Shown in pieces: positions 42,858-51,875 of a stretch of 64,000 bases of DNA. The notes beneath the pieces are model-generated. The model ran no database searches, was not told the DNA's origin, and saw only the letters and a list, made by a program, of their open reading frames with translations. Origin of the DNA: Chloroflexota bacterium (GTDB lineage: Bacteria; Chloroflexota; Dormibacteria; Dormibacterales; Dormibacteraceae); assembly GCA_005880795.1 (NCBI GenBank), contig VBGP01000012.1, forward strand, positions 1-64,000, in the 5' to 3' direction. Every line of letters begins with the position of its first letter. Position 1 is the stretch's first letter. Made by a program: the position numbers and the translations under genes.

Positions 42858-43615
42858 TCCCTTACCTCCAGGCCCATGGCCACCAGCTCTTGCTTGACGG
42901 CCGGAATCGTCAGCTCGCCGAAATGAAACACCGACGCCGCCAGGGCCGCGTCGGCGCCGCCCTCGGTCAGCGCCTCGTACATGTGCCGCGCCGAGCCGGC
43001 TCCGCCCGACGCGATCACTGGAAGACGGACCGCGCCGCGCACCGCACGCAACAGCTCGATGTCGTAGCCCTCATGCGTCCCGTCGAAGTCCATCGACGTG
43101 AGCAGGATCTCCCCCGCTCCCAGGTGCTCGCCGAGCGACGCCCACTCCACCGCGTCGCGGCCGGTCGCGTGCCGGCCCCCGTGGCTGAACACCTCCCAGC
43201 CCGGCTCGTCGGTGCGTTTGCGCGCATCGATCGCAAGCACCACGCATTGGGTTCCAAAGACCTCGGCGCATCGCGTGACCAGCGAAGGGTCACCCAGCGC
43301 GGCCGTGTTGACCGACACCTTGTCCGCCCCGTGCGTCAGCAGCTCCGCCATGTCGTCCACGCTGCGCACGCCGCCACCCACGGCGAGCGGGATGAACACC
43401 TGGTTCGCCGTCCGCTCCACAGCGTCGAGCAGGATCTTCCGCGCATCCGATGATGCCGTGATGTCGAGGAACACGATCTCGTCAGCGCCCTCGCGGTCGT
43501 AGGCTGCGGCGAGCTCCGCCGGGTCGCCTGCGTCCCTCAGGTCCTGGAAGCGCACACCCTTCACGACGCGCCCTTCGGTGACGTCGAGGCACGGGATCAC
43601 CCGTTTGGCCGGCAT
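42854..43615 (-). CDS. hisF: Imidazole glycerol phosphate synthase, cyclase subunit HisF
   Basis: 253 residues from [12 protein letters not shown]; start overlaps the hisH stop (TGATG). A TIM barrel with the catalytic Asp in [14 protein letters not shown] and a second in [19 protein letters not shown], phosphate loops GGVRSVDDM and [15 protein letters not shown]. With HisH it forms imidazole glycerol phosphate and AICAR. Next to hisH, as usual; hisA, often adjacent, is not here. Confidence 0.96.
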   Translation of the reverse strand: MPAKRVIPCLDVTEGRVVKGVRFQDLRDAGDPAELAAAYDREGADEIVFLDITASSDARKILLDAVERTANQVFIPLAVGGGVRSVDDMAELLTHGADKVSVNTAALGDPSLVTRCAEVFGTQCVVLAIDARKRTDEPGWEVFSHGGRHATGRDAVEWASLGEHLGAGEILLTSMDFDGTHEGYDIELLRAVRGAVRLPVIASGGAGSARHMYEALTEGGADAALAASVFHFGELTIPAVKQELVAMGLEVRE

Positions 43616-44208
43616 CACGCGCACAGGGCCACGAAGTTGGCGTAGACACGCAGGCCATCGGCGCCGCTCTTCTCAGGATGGAACTGCGTTCCCATCACGC
43701 TGCCCTTCGATGCGGCCGCGGCGGGCGAGTGGTCGGTGCAGCCGATCCCCTCGGAGGTGGCCTCAGGGGTGAACGAGTGCACGAAGTAGAAGTAGGAGAG
43801 ATCGTCGATCCCGTCCCACAACTTCGATGGCCCAGTCTGCGTGGTGCGGCACCACCCGATCACAGGGAGACGCTCGCTGCCGGTCACCCCGACCACGCGC
43901 CCGGGCAGCAGTCCAAGCCCTTCGTGCCGGCCGTGCTCCGACGACTCTTCGAACAGAAGCTGGTATCCGAGGCAGACGCCCAGCACCGGCTTGCCCCGTC
44001 GTGCCAGCTCCACCACGTGGCGACCGAGCCCACGTTTCGAGAGCTTGGCCAGCGCGGGGGCGAATGCGCCGACGCCCGGCAGCACGATGCCGTCCGCCAG
44101 TGTCAGCTCATCTGCATCGGCCGTGAGGCGAGCCTCCGCGCCGACCTGCACCAGCGCGCGCTCGACCGATCGGATGTTGCCCACGCCGTAATCGACGATG
44201 GCGATCAT
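43615..44208 (-). CDS. hisH: Imidazole glycerol phosphate synthase, glutaminase subunit HisH
   Basis: 197 residues. Triad amidotransferase: nucleophile Cys in [11 protein letters not shown], His and Glu in [11 protein letters not shown]-terminal [18 protein letters not shown]. Supplies ammonia to HisF through a tunnel. Overlaps hisB by ATGA. Confidence 0.96.
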   Translation of the reverse strand: MIAIVDYGVGNIRSVERALVQVGAEARLTADADELTLADGIVLPGVGAFAPALAKLSKRGLGRHVVELARRGKPVLGVCLGYQLLFEESSEHGRHEGLGLLPGRVVGVTGSERLPVIGWCRTTQTGPSKLWDGIDDLSYFYFVHSFTPEATSEGIGCTDHSPAAAASKGSVMGTQFHPEKSGADGLRVYANFVALCA

Positions 44209-44792
44209 CCGAGCAGTCCCTTCGATGAGGGCACTCCGGGACCGCCGCCTGGAGCGACGGCCTCGCGCAAGGCCAGGCCCAGAGCCTTGAACGTGGCTTC
44301 CGCGACGTGGTGGCGGTTACGGCCGCGGATCAGGTCGACGTGGATGGTGGCGCCGAGGTGAATCGACAGCGCGCGCCAGAACTCCTCCAGCACCTCCGAC
44401 TCGAGCGTGCCGATGCGTCCCCGCAGCTCCACGTTGTAGGAGAGGTACGGCCTCCGGCCCAGGTCGACCACCACGCGCGCGAGGGACTCGTCGAGCGGCG
44501 CGTAGGCGGAACCGTAACGCGCGATGCCGGCGCGGTCGCCCAGCGCCTGCGATAGCGCCTGGCCCAGCACGATCCCGGTGTCCTCGACGAGGTGATGCGG
44601 ATCGACGTGCAGGTCGCCGGCTCCGTGCAGCACCAGGTCGAAGCCCGCATACCGCGCGACCTGCTCCAGCATGTGGTCCAGAAAAGCGAGTCCGGTCGAG
44701 ACGTTGATCCGTCCGCGGCCGGCGAGCTTGATGGTGGCGGAGAGCTGCGTCTCCTTGCTCTTCCGCGTGACCCCGGCCTTCTTCTTACTCAA
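44205..44792 (-). CDS. hisB: Imidazoleglycerol-phosphate dehydratase
   Basis: 195 residues from TTG at 44792 (LSKKKAGVTRKSKETQ), overlapping the hisD stop by 8 bp; the track ATG start would lie well inside hisD. Manganese-binding histidines in STGLAFLDHMLEQVARY, HVDPHHLVEDTGI and RGRNRHHVAEATFKALG. Monofunctional (no phosphatase part). Confidence 0.95.
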   Translation of the reverse strand: MSKKKAGVTRKSKETQLSATIKLAGRGRINVSTGLAFLDHMLEQVARYAGFDLVLHGAGDLHVDPHHLVEDTGIVLGQALSQALGDRAGIARYGSAYAPLDESLARVVVDLGRRPYLSYNVELRGRIGTLESEVLEEFWRALSIHLGATIHVDLIRGRNRHHVAEATFKALGLALREAVAPGGGPGVPSSKGLLG

Positions 44793-46056
44793 GCCGCACC
44801 TCGATTGCGTGGGCGTGTGCGCCAAGCCCTTCCATCTCCGCGAGCCGGACGCTTGCTTCGCGCAGAGTCTCCAGGTCGCCTCGGTTCAGGCTCAAGACGC
44901 TGGTGCGCTTGAGAAACGTGTACACACCAAGTGGGGACGCGAAGCGCGCCGCGCCTGAGGTGGGCAGCGTGTGGTTCGGACCAGCAGCGTAATCCCCGAG
45001 CGGCACAGTGGCGTACGCACCGACGAAGACCGCGCCCGCATTGCGCACCTGCGCGGCCAGCCGTTCCGCATCGGCGGCGACGATCAGCAGGTGCTCCGGC
45101 GCGAAGTCGTTGGCCAGGCTGAGCGCCTGGTCCATGTCATCGGCGACGATGACGCAGCAGGTGGCCTGGCGGATGATTGCCGCCCGCTCCAGCCCAAGCA
45201 ACAGGCTCTCCAGCTCCTCATCGACGCGGTCGGCGAGCTGGGGCGAATCCGTGATGAGGACGCCCCAGGCGAGTGGGTCGTGCTCGAGCTGCGCCGCGAG
45301 GTCCGCGGCGACGAAGTCGGGTCGCGCACCTGCATCGGCCACCACGACGACTTCGGTCGGTCCGGCGATCCCGTCGACGCCGACCGACCCGAACACCTCT
45401 TTCTTGGCGAGCGTGACATAGATGTTGCCCGGGCCGGCGACTACATCCACGCGAGGGATGCTCGCCGTCCCATAGGCGAGCGCGGCGATTGCCTGTGCGC
45501 CGCCTACCCTGTAGACCGCATCGACGCCCGCCAGGTGCGCCGCCGCGAGGATGGCCGAAGGAACGCTTCCGTCTGAGCGTGGAGGGGTCGCCAGCACGAC
45601 CTCCTCGACCTTCGCCACGCGCGCCGGGATGACGGTCATGAGGACGGTCGAGGGATACGCGGCCCGCCCGCCAGGCGCATAGACGCCCGCCCGCCGCACC
45701 GGTCGCGTAAGCAGCTTCAGGCCCGGCGATCCGACCGCCGCCGCCTGGACCTGGCGCTCATGAAACTCGCGGATGCGCCGCGCGGCGAACTCGAGCGCAG
45801 AACGATCCGCAGGTGCCAGCCGATCAAGCGCGGCCTTCAGCTCCGGTTTGGGCACCTCGAACGACTCGGCCGCCCCAGGCGCCCACCCATCGAATCGCTT
45901 GCCCAGATCGCGGAGCGCCTGGTCCCCCTCGGTCATCACGCGCGCGCAGATCTCCGCAACCGTCGCGCGCTCCTCGACGAACCTCGACAGATCCATCCGG
46001 CGCCGCGAAAGCGGTGAGTCGAGCCACGAGGCGGCGTCGAATCGCTTAACGGTCAC
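44785..46056 (-). CDS. hisD: Histidinol dehydrogenase
   Basis: 423 residues. LLTRPVRRAGVYAPGGRAAYPSTVLMTVIPARVA, GPGNIYVTLAKKEVFG, GPTEVVVVAD, and the catalytic Glu-His in NDFAPEHLLIV. Zinc enzyme that oxidises histidinol to histidine in two steps with NAD. Overlaps hisG by 11 bp. Confidence 0.96.
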   Translation of the reverse strand: MTVKRFDAASWLDSPLSRRRMDLSRFVEERATVAEICARVMTEGDQALRDLGKRFDGWAPGAAESFEVPKPELKAALDRLAPADRSALEFAARRIREFHERQVQAAAVGSPGLKLLTRPVRRAGVYAPGGRAAYPSTVLMTVIPARVAKVEEVVLATPPRSDGSVPSAILAAAHLAGVDAVYRVGGAQAIAALAYGTASIPRVDVVAGPGNIYVTLAKKEVFGSVGVDGIAGPTEVVVVADAGARPDFVAADLAAQLEHDPLAWGVLITDSPQLADRVDEELESLLLGLERAAIIRQATCCVIVADDMDQALSLANDFAPEHLLIVAADAERLAAQVRNAGAVFVGAYATVPLGDYAAGPNHTLPTSGAARFASPLGVYTFLKRTSVLSLNRGDLETLREASVRLAEMEGLGAHAHAIEVRLE

Positions 46057-46696
46057 CGCCGGATGCCTCCCTGAGCTTCGACACTACCGACTGCACCGCG
46101 GCGCTTCGCGTCTTGAGGCTCGCCTGGTTGGCGATCAGCCTTGCGGTCGAGGTGCCGAGGACCGCTGTGATGCGCAGACGGTTCTCCTTGAGCGTCCGGC
46201 CGGTCGCGGTCAGGTCGACTATCCCGTCGACCAGGCCGACCTGCGGCGCCAGCTCGACCGAACCGTGCAGGCGCACGACCTCGACCGCCTGCCCGTGCGC
46301 CTCGAACCAGGAAGTCGCGGTGCGCGGGTACTTGGTCGCGACGCGGATCATCGGCGGCCAGGTGTCCGGCCCGTTGAGCCTCGAGGCGTCGGGCACCGCG
46401 AGCACTAGCCTGCAGCCTCCGAAACGCAGGTCGACCAGCTCGTAATGCGAGCCTGGCGATTCCCAGAGGATGTCCTTGCCGACGATGCCGAGGTCAGCCG
46501 CGCCGTGATCCACGTAAGCGGGCACGTCGCTCGGGCGGACCATGATGACCCTCACCACGTCCCGGTCGATGAGCAGCTGACGGCCCAGCTCGTCGGCCGT
46601 CAGCCGAGCCAGCCCGGACTCTGCCAGCACGCCGAGCGCGCCGCTCAGCAGGGCGCCCGTGGGAACGGCGATCGACAGCTTGTCTTCCTGGGTCAT
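46046..46696 (-). CDS. hisG: ATP phosphoribosyltransferase catalytic subunit, short form
   Basis: 216 residues from MTQEDKLSIAVPTGALL; earlier track start rejected. Short HisG: IAVPTGALLSGALGVLAESGL, DHGAADLGIVGKDILWE, and VDGIVDLTATGRTLKENRL for PRPP binding. It lacks the C-terminal ACT-like domain, so it needs the HisZ subunit encoded immediately upstream (ATGA overlap). First committed step of histidine synthesis. Confidence 0.95.
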   Translation of the reverse strand: MTQEDKLSIAVPTGALLSGALGVLAESGLARLTADELGRQLLIDRDVVRVIMVRPSDVPAYVDHGAADLGIVGKDILWESPGSHYELVDLRFGGCRLVLAVPDASRLNGPDTWPPMIRVATKYPRTATSWFEAHGQAVEVVRLHGSVELAPQVGLVDGIVDLTATGRTLKENRLRITAVLGTSTARLIANQASLKTRSAAVQSVVSKLREASGGDR

Positions 46697-47961
46697 GTGA
46701 CGCCGCCGGCGAGCCGTCCGGCCACCTGCTCCGGGGGTAGGGACCTGGTGCGCTGCCCATCTGAAGACCACGAGACCGTGGCCTCGCTGCGGCAGTGAAC
46801 CAGGTTTGCGGCACCGATCGCGCGCCACCACGCTTTGGCTTCGGCCTGGCTGCGCGCCTGGGTGTCGACGACCGCCCGCATGCCGAACAGCCGCAGCGTC
46901 GACCCGAGCCTCAGCGCGGTGCTCAGCCCGGACTCGTTCCAGGCGAGCGCCGCGTCGATCCGCGGCAGCGCTGGCGGCCGTTGGGACCGGGTGAGCATCT
47001 CGGACACCAGGTCGAGCTGGATCATGAAACCGGTCGCCGGCGCCGGCCGGCCGAATCGCGCGAGCAAAGCGTCGTAACGCCCGCCCTGGGCGATGGGCCG
47101 TCCGAAATCGGGCCCGTATCCCTCGAAGATGACGCCTGTGTAGTAGTCGAAGTCGCGGATCGCGCCGAGGTCGAGCACCACGACGTCGCCGATGCCGTGC
47201 GCGACCAGGAGCTCGCGCACGCGCGCCAGCTCTGCCAGTGCAGCCTCCGAGCGGCGGTTGCGCACCAGCCCGCGGGCCGCCTCGAGGATCTCCGGTCCGC
47301 CGCGTAGGGCCGGAAAACGGAGCAGCAGCTCGTGCTCAGCCGATTTCAACGGCGTCCCTTCGAGCAACGACTCGAGTGCGACGAAGTCCCGCGCCACGAG
47401 TGCATGGCGTACGGCGGCCTTGACCTCGTCGGGCAGCTTGACGGCGTCCATGATCCCGTGGAAGAACTCGGCGTGGCCGACGTCGATCTGATAGCGACGG
47501 ATGCCGGTCGCCTCCATGCATCGCGCGGCAAGCGCGATCACCTCGGCATCCGCAACCGGGCCCGAGGCACCGATCAGCTCCGCCCCCACCTGGTAGGTCT
47601 CGCGACGCTGCTGGAAACGGCCCTCGTCCGTGGACAGGACCGGTCCCGAGTAGCAAAGCCGCAGAGGAAGGGCGGCAGATCGAAGCTTGCCCGCGACAAG
47701 TCGCGCCACCGGGACGGTCCTTTCGCCGACCAGCGCCACGACATCACCTCGCGCGTCGGTGAACTTGAAGAGCCTGCGCCGCTGCTCCAGCCCAAGCCCG
47801 GTGTCCAGCACGTCCATGTTCTCGACCAGCGGCGTGATGACGTGGCGGTAGCCCCAGCGCCGCATCTCGGCCAGCAGCGATTCCTGCGCCTCGCGGAGGA
47901 TCTCCGCCTCCAGAGGGAGCAGGTCGCGAAATCCGGGGACACCGCCCAGCTGCGGTGTCAT
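46693..47961 (-). CDS. hisZ: ATP phosphoribosyltransferase regulatory subunit HisZ
   Basis: 422 residues with a class II synthetase-like fold related to HisRS: GVPGFRDLLPLEAEILREAQ, YRHVITPLVENMDVLDTGLG, FQQRRETYQVGAELIGA and GGRYDALLARFG. HisRS anticodon and catalytic signatures are weak, and the gene sits right before short hisG, so HisZ is preferred over histidyl-tRNA synthetase. First gene of hisZGDBHFI; it probably carries histidine feedback. Confidence 0.93.
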   Translation of the reverse strand: MTPQLGGVPGFRDLLPLEAEILREAQESLLAEMRRWGYRHVITPLVENMDVLDTGLGLEQRRRLFKFTDARGDVVALVGERTVPVARLVAGKLRSAALPLRLCYSGPVLSTDEGRFQQRRETYQVGAELIGASGPVADAEVIALAARCMEATGIRRYQIDVGHAEFFHGIMDAVKLPDEVKAAVRHALVARDFVALESLLEGTPLKSAEHELLLRFPALRGGPEILEAARGLVRNRRSEAALAELARVRELLVAHGIGDVVVLDLGAIRDFDYYTGVIFEGYGPDFGRPIAQGGRYDALLARFGRPAPATGFMIQLDLVSEMLTRSQRPPALPRIDAALAWNESGLSTALRLGSTLRLFGMRAVVDTQARSQAEAKAWWRAIGAANLVHCRSEATVSWSSDGQRTRSLPPEQVAGRLAGGVT

Positions 47962-48011
47962 AGGCGGGCTAGCGGAGGTGAAGAAACCTCCGGGCCGCGG
48001 CCTCGGGAATG

Positions 48012-48881
48012 CTAGCTTTCGTCTTCATCCTCATCCTCTGAATCTCCGTCGGCCTCCTCCGAGAAGTCGATCGCCTCTCCCTCGTCCTCGACGGCGTGCA
48101 TGCCCTCTTCGATGTCGTCGCTCGCCGGTGCCGCGACCAGCGTCTCTTCCTCTTCCTCCTCCCCCGCGAAGACCTCGACCTCGCGGCTGAGGAGGCTCTC
48201 CTTGGTGTAGGGACGGAACTCCACCTCTCGCTTGCGCCGCATCGGAAAGCTCGGCTTGCCCGCGAAATGGGCGTCCTGATATGTCTCGCGGACGATCAGC
48301 TTGACGGTGTTGCCGTCGCACGAGGTGACGCCGGCCTGGTAGCGATTGCCGCCACGCATGAACTTGATCAGGCGGCGGGCCAGCTTCGCCTCCAGGAGGC
48401 CGAGCCGCACGCCGCGCGAGGTCTCGACCGCGATGCCGTCACCCTCGACGCGAAGCTCAGCGACGTCGCCGGCAGCGACCTTGGAGCAGATGTCGTCCTT
48501 GGGCGGTGAGTCCACGGTGGTGATGACGGTCTTCCCCATCTCCTCGACGAAGAGGTTGAGATCGACCCTGGTGCCACCGACTTTGAGTCCTTCTTTCTGA
48601 TGCAGCAGCGCGTTGATGCGCGCCGCGTTCTTCTTGGCGATGGAGTTCATCGGATTGATCTTCAGCGCCGCCTCGTAGGACGCCTTCGCCTCCTTCAGCT
48701 TGCCGAGCTCGGAGAGCGATTTACCCAGGCGGTTCTGCGTCTCTTCGTCGGCGCCGAAGTTTTCAATGATGAATTTGTTGAGCTTGACGGCCTCATCCCA
48801 CTTGCCGGCGATGGCGAGCTGCACAGCATCCTCCGCGTATTGCGAGCGGGGCTTGAGGTGTTCGCTGGTCTCGGTTTTCAA
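48012..48881 (-). CDS. TPR protein with a long acidic tail
   Basis: 289 residues from TTG. Residues 15-95 form two or three tetratricopeptide helices (AEDAVQLAIAGKWDEAVKLNKFIIENF, RLGKSLSELGKLKEAKASYEAALKINP). A central beta-rich part (100-215) has RGVRLGLLEAKLARRLIKFMRGG and is not recognised. The final 55 residues are almost all acidic (GEEEEEE, DSEDEDEDES). No signal or membrane segment. Could be a chaperone or assembly factor; function is unknown. The TTG lies 10 nt after TAGGAG. Confidence 0.7.
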   Translation of the reverse strand: MKTETSEHLKPRSQYAEDAVQLAIAGKWDEAVKLNKFIIENFGADEETQNRLGKSLSELGKLKEAKASYEAALKINPMNSIAKKNAARINALLHQKEGLKVGGTRVDLNLFVEEMGKTVITTVDSPPKDDICSKVAAGDVAELRVEGDGIAVETSRGVRLGLLEAKLARRLIKFMRGGNRYQAGVTSCDGNTVKLIVRETYQDAHFAGKPSFPMRRKREVEFRPYTKESLLSREVEVFAGEEEEEETLVAAPASDDIEEGMHAVEDEGEAIDFSEEADGDSEDEDEDES

Positions 48882-48926
48882 AGAGGCGCGCTCCTATGGT
48901 CGGCTGAAGGGCTTGAGGGGATGCTG

Positions 48927-48954
48927 AGTATACGGAGTGTCGTACCTGCCGCAA
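48927..48954 (-). promoter_or_regulatory. Sigma-70-like promoter of the TPR gene
   Basis: Minus strand TTGCGG and TATACT separated by 16 bp, about 45 bp upstream of the TTG start of the TPR gene. It lies in the 92-bp divergent region with the first binding-protein gene. Confidence 0.5.
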
Positions 48955-48973
48955 CGAATGTCATCCTCTCCGC

Positions 48974-50281
48974 GTGGGCAGACCGGAGTCACTCGCAGCA
49001 ATGGCCGTCCTGTTGGTTTCGGCAGCCTGCGCCGGCGGCGCGCCCGCCACCCCTCCTGGGCCGGCCCTCCACCTCGGCGTCGACCTGCCGCTGACCGGCC
49101 GGGAAGCTCGCGGCGCGGTGCCGGCGCTGAACGGAGTGCGCTTTTTCGTCCAGACCCATCCGACGCTCGACGGCTTCAGCGTGAGCTTGACGACGGCGGA
49201 CGATGCGTCGGGCGGCGCGCCGAACCCGAATCGGGGCGCCTCGAACGTCCTCGGGTTCCTCCCCGATCCCAACCTTGTCGCGATGATCGGACCCTTTGAC
49301 TCGGCGGTGGCCCGCCTTGAGATCCCGATCGCCAACGCCGCAGGGCTCGCGATGGTGAGTCCCGCCACCAGCAATCCCTGCCTGACCCGGAACGTGTTCA
49401 CACCCGCCCTGCTCAACCCAGCGCGCACCGAGATCAGCTGCAAAGCGGCCGGGCTGCCCTCGGCGGCCGACCTCCGGCCGGCGCACACCAACACCTTTTT
49501 CAGGCTGACGACCACGGACGACCTGCAGGGCGCGGCGGCCGCCGACTACGCCTTCCACAAGCTCCACCTCCTGCGGGTGGCGGTCATCTCGGACCACGAG
49601 AGCTACGGGCAGGGTCTGGCGTATGCGTTCGCTGCCCGATTCACGACCGCGGGTGGCAGCATCGTGGGCCGCTTCGACATCGGTCCGAAAAGCCGGGACG
49701 CGACGAACTTTCTGAGCAGCGCCAGGGCGGCCGGCGCGCAGGCCGTGTACTACGGCGGCGACACGCGACCGGGCGGTTGCGAGATCCGGGCCGAGATGGG
49801 GGCTCTGTTTCCGGCCGGCGAGGCGGCTCCGTTCCTGGGTGGCGACGGCATAGCAGAAGATCCCGCCTGCGTCGCCGCGGCCGGCGCGAACAGCTCGGGG
49901 ATCTTCGCCAGCGTCCCGTTTGTCAACGCCAATTCGAGGCCGGGCGCAGCGAGCACAATCCACGACTTCAGGCAGAGCTATGGCAGCACAACGGATTACG
50001 GGCCGTACACGCTCCTCGCCTACGACGCCACCGCGGTCCTTTACGCCGCGCTCGACCGGGCGATTCGAAGCGCCGGCGGCCGGCTGCCCTCCCGGGCTGA
50101 CGTGACCCACGAGGTGGCCCAGACCTCAGGCCTGGCGGGGGTAACCGGGCCGCTAGGCTTCGATGCGGCCGGGGACACGACCAACCGCACCGTCTCGATT
50201 TTCGAGGCCGTTGGCGCCAATCCCCGGGCGCCGTGGAGGCTGGTTGACGCGATCGACTACAGCGCCCGGCTTCCTTATTGA
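48974..50281 (+). CDS. Branched-chain amino-acid-type ABC transporter substrate-binding lipoprotein (LivK-like), first
   Basis: 435 residues from GTG. Signal peptide and lipobox LLVSAAC-AGG. Periplasmic-binding-protein type I fold: ALHLGVDLPLTGREARG, VAMIGPFDSAVARLEIPIANAAGLAMVSPATSNPCLT, KLHLLRVAVISDHESYGQGLAYAF, and DYGPYTLLAYDATAVLYAALDRA. Similar to the next gene but divergent, so a duplication with different ligand preference is likely. Ligand unknown. A 9-bp stem hairpin follows the stop codon. Confidence 0.88.
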   Translation: MGRPESLAAMAVLLVSAACAGGAPATPPGPALHLGVDLPLTGREARGAVPALNGVRFFVQTHPTLDGFSVSLTTADDASGGAPNPNRGASNVLGFLPDPNLVAMIGPFDSAVARLEIPIANAAGLAMVSPATSNPCLTRNVFTPALLNPARTEISCKAAGLPSAADLRPAHTNTFFRLTTTDDLQGAAAADYAFHKLHLLRVAVISDHESYGQGLAYAFAARFTTAGGSIVGRFDIGPKSRDATNFLSSARAAGAQAVYYGGDTRPGGCEIRAEMGALFPAGEAAPFLGGDGIAEDPACVAAAGANSSGIFASVPFVNANSRPGAASTIHDFRQSYGSTTDYGPYTLLAYDATAVLYAALDRAIRSAGGRLPSRADVTHEVAQTSGLAGVTGPLGFDAAGDTTNRTVSIFEAVGANPRAPWRLVDAIDYSARLPY

Positions 50282-50299
50282 TGAGGGTGCACCGCGGCT

Positions 50300-50322
50300 G
50301 AAGTCAAGAGCGACTTGACTTC
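50300..50322 (+). terminator. Hairpin after the first binding-protein gene
   Basis: GAAGTCAAG-AGCGA-CTTGACTTC is a perfect 9-bp stem 18 bp after the stop codon. There is no T run after it, so it may be a weak terminator, a processing site or a protein-binding palindrome. Confidence 0.45.
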
Positions 50323-50498
50323 GGGGGCCCTCCGAGTCGATAGTGTGCCTCGGAGTAGCAGTTCGGCCATCCCATGTGGCCGCATTCGCCGCCGGCGCAC
50401 TCTCGCCCCGACACGAGTTGGGAAGAGGGCGGCAAGTGATGGGAGGCGTCAGGTGTGGTGTTGCGCATTTGCCTCCCAACCAGCACAAGGGGGAACCT
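50323..50498 (+). promoter_or_regulatory. Upstream region of the main liv operon
   Basis: 176 bp between the hairpin and the second binding-protein gene. It ends in AAGGGGGAACCTATG, a good ribosome-binding site. No certain -35/-10 pair was found, and I see no coding frame with a start and ribosome-binding site. Regulation is probably here but cannot be read. Confidence 0.3.
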
Positions 50499-51800
50499 AT
50501 GGTTCGAGCTAGGGGACTCGTAGTCCTCTCGATGGCGCTTATGGTCGCGTTTGCCTGCGGCGGAAGCAGCCCAGGCACCAGCGGGAGCAAGGGGACGATC
50601 AAGATCGGCTCCGATTTCCCGGTTTGCACGACCGGCGGCCAGTCGACCTCCAACGGCGTGAAGTTCGCCGTCGACCAGAAGAACGCTGCGGGAGGGGTCG
50701 AGGGCTTCAAGATCGTGTACCAGAGCTTTGACGACTGTCGCCAGGGCTCATACAACGCTGACGCCGGCGTAGCCAACGTCCGGCAGATGCTCGACGACAG
50801 CGCCTTTATGGGCATGATCGGCCCGTATAACTCTGCGGTCGCGAAGGCCGAGATTCCGATCGCAGCCCCGAAGAACTTCGTGATGATCAGCCCGGCGAAC
50901 ACGAACCCGTGCCTGACCAAGGACATTCCTTCGTGCAGCACGGCTTACCACCCGCAGGACCTCCGCGGGAGCAACCCAAACAACTACTGGCGCGTCGTCA
51001 CCACCGACGACTACCAGGGCCCTGCGATGGCCGACTACATGTTCAAGCAGGCGAACATCAAAACCGTCGCGATCCTTGACGACAGCACTGTGTTCGGCGT
51101 GGGCATCTCCGGCGCCTTTGAGGCGGAGTTCAAGAAGCTCGGCGGCACGGTGGTCAAGCACCAGGAATACAAAAAGGACCAGCAGGGCACACAGTTCCAG
51201 TCCCTGCTCCAGTCCATGCGGACGGCCTCAGCGCTGTACGTCGGGGGCACCGACGACCAGAACATCTGCATTCCGCGCGCGCAGATGAAGCAGATCGGCT
51301 GGACGGCGCCTTTCGGCGGCGGCGACGGCATCGAGACGACCGACTGCATCGACCAGGCGTCAGGCAATGAGACGGGCATCCTGGCCACATCGGCCGGTGC
51401 GGACGCCACGCAGGTACCGGGGGCCAAGGACACCATCGCGAAGTTCCGCCAGGCCTTCACCGGCGCGAACGACTTCGGCGGTTACACCATGCAGGCCTAC
51501 GACGCGGCCAACATCTTGATGACCGCGATCGGCAACGCCATCAAGTCCAACGGCGGCAGCATGCCGACGCGCAAGCAGGTCCGCGACGCCATGGCGAAGA
51601 TCACGACCTTTCAGGGCGTGATCGGCAACTACGGGTTTGACCAGAACGGCGACACGACGCTCAAGATCGTGTCGATCTACGAGGTCAAGACCGGCCTGAG
51701 CGACGCCGACGTCAAGAGCTCGACGGGCGTCTGCGGCAAGAAGCTCGCCAACGCGTGCTTCGTCTGGAAGACTCAGTTCGACTTCGCCACGAGCAGTTAA
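50499..51800 (+). CDS. Branched-chain amino-acid-type ABC transporter substrate-binding lipoprotein (LivK-like), second
   Basis: 433 residues from MVRARGLVVLSMALMVAFAC-GGSSP, a lipobox; the earlier track start is rejected because AAGGGGG precedes this ATG. Type I binding protein: TIKIGSDFPVCTTGGQSTSNGVKFAVDQKN, FMGMIGPYNSAVAKAEIPIAAPKNFVMISPANTNPCLT, NIKTVAILDDSTVFGVGISGAF and DFGGYTMQAYDAANILMTAI. The extra cysteines are shared with the first protein. Should deliver a hydrophobic amino acid, amide or similar molecule to LivHM. Ligand not determinable. Confidence 0.9.
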   Translation: MVRARGLVVLSMALMVAFACGGSSPGTSGSKGTIKIGSDFPVCTTGGQSTSNGVKFAVDQKNAAGGVEGFKIVYQSFDDCRQGSYNADAGVANVRQMLDDSAFMGMIGPYNSAVAKAEIPIAAPKNFVMISPANTNPCLTKDIPSCSTAYHPQDLRGSNPNNYWRVVTTDDYQGPAMADYMFKQANIKTVAILDDSTVFGVGISGAFEAEFKKLGGTVVKHQEYKKDQQGTQFQSLLQSMRTASALYVGGTDDQNICIPRAQMKQIGWTAPFGGGDGIETTDCIDQASGNETGILATSAGADATQVPGAKDTIAKFRQAFTGANDFGGYTMQAYDAANILMTAIGNAIKSNGGSMPTRKQVRDAMAKITTFQGVIGNYGFDQNGDTTLKIVSIYEVKTGLSDADVKSSTGVCGKKLANACFVWKTQFDFATSS

Positions 51801-51818
51801 TCTTTAGCCCAAGTTCCA

Positions 51819-51846
51819 GCGAGGAGGCCGGCACCGGCCTCCTCGC
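51819..51846 (+). terminator. Long hairpin between the binding-protein gene and livH
   Basis: GCGAGGAGGCCGG-CA-CCGGCCTCCTCGC, a 13-bp perfect GC-rich stem, 18 bp after the stop codon, followed by CACCCTTT. Likely slows or ends part of transcription or protects the upstream mRNA, giving more binding protein than permease. Confidence 0.65.
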
Positions 51847-51875
51847 CACCCTTTAGCTCTCAAGGAGGGGAAGCA

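Noticed and set aside
46693-47961. Histidyl-tRNA synthetase (hisS)
   Set aside because: The gene is directly coupled to short hisG and lacks the clear HisRS signature and C-terminal anticodon domain; HisZ fits better.
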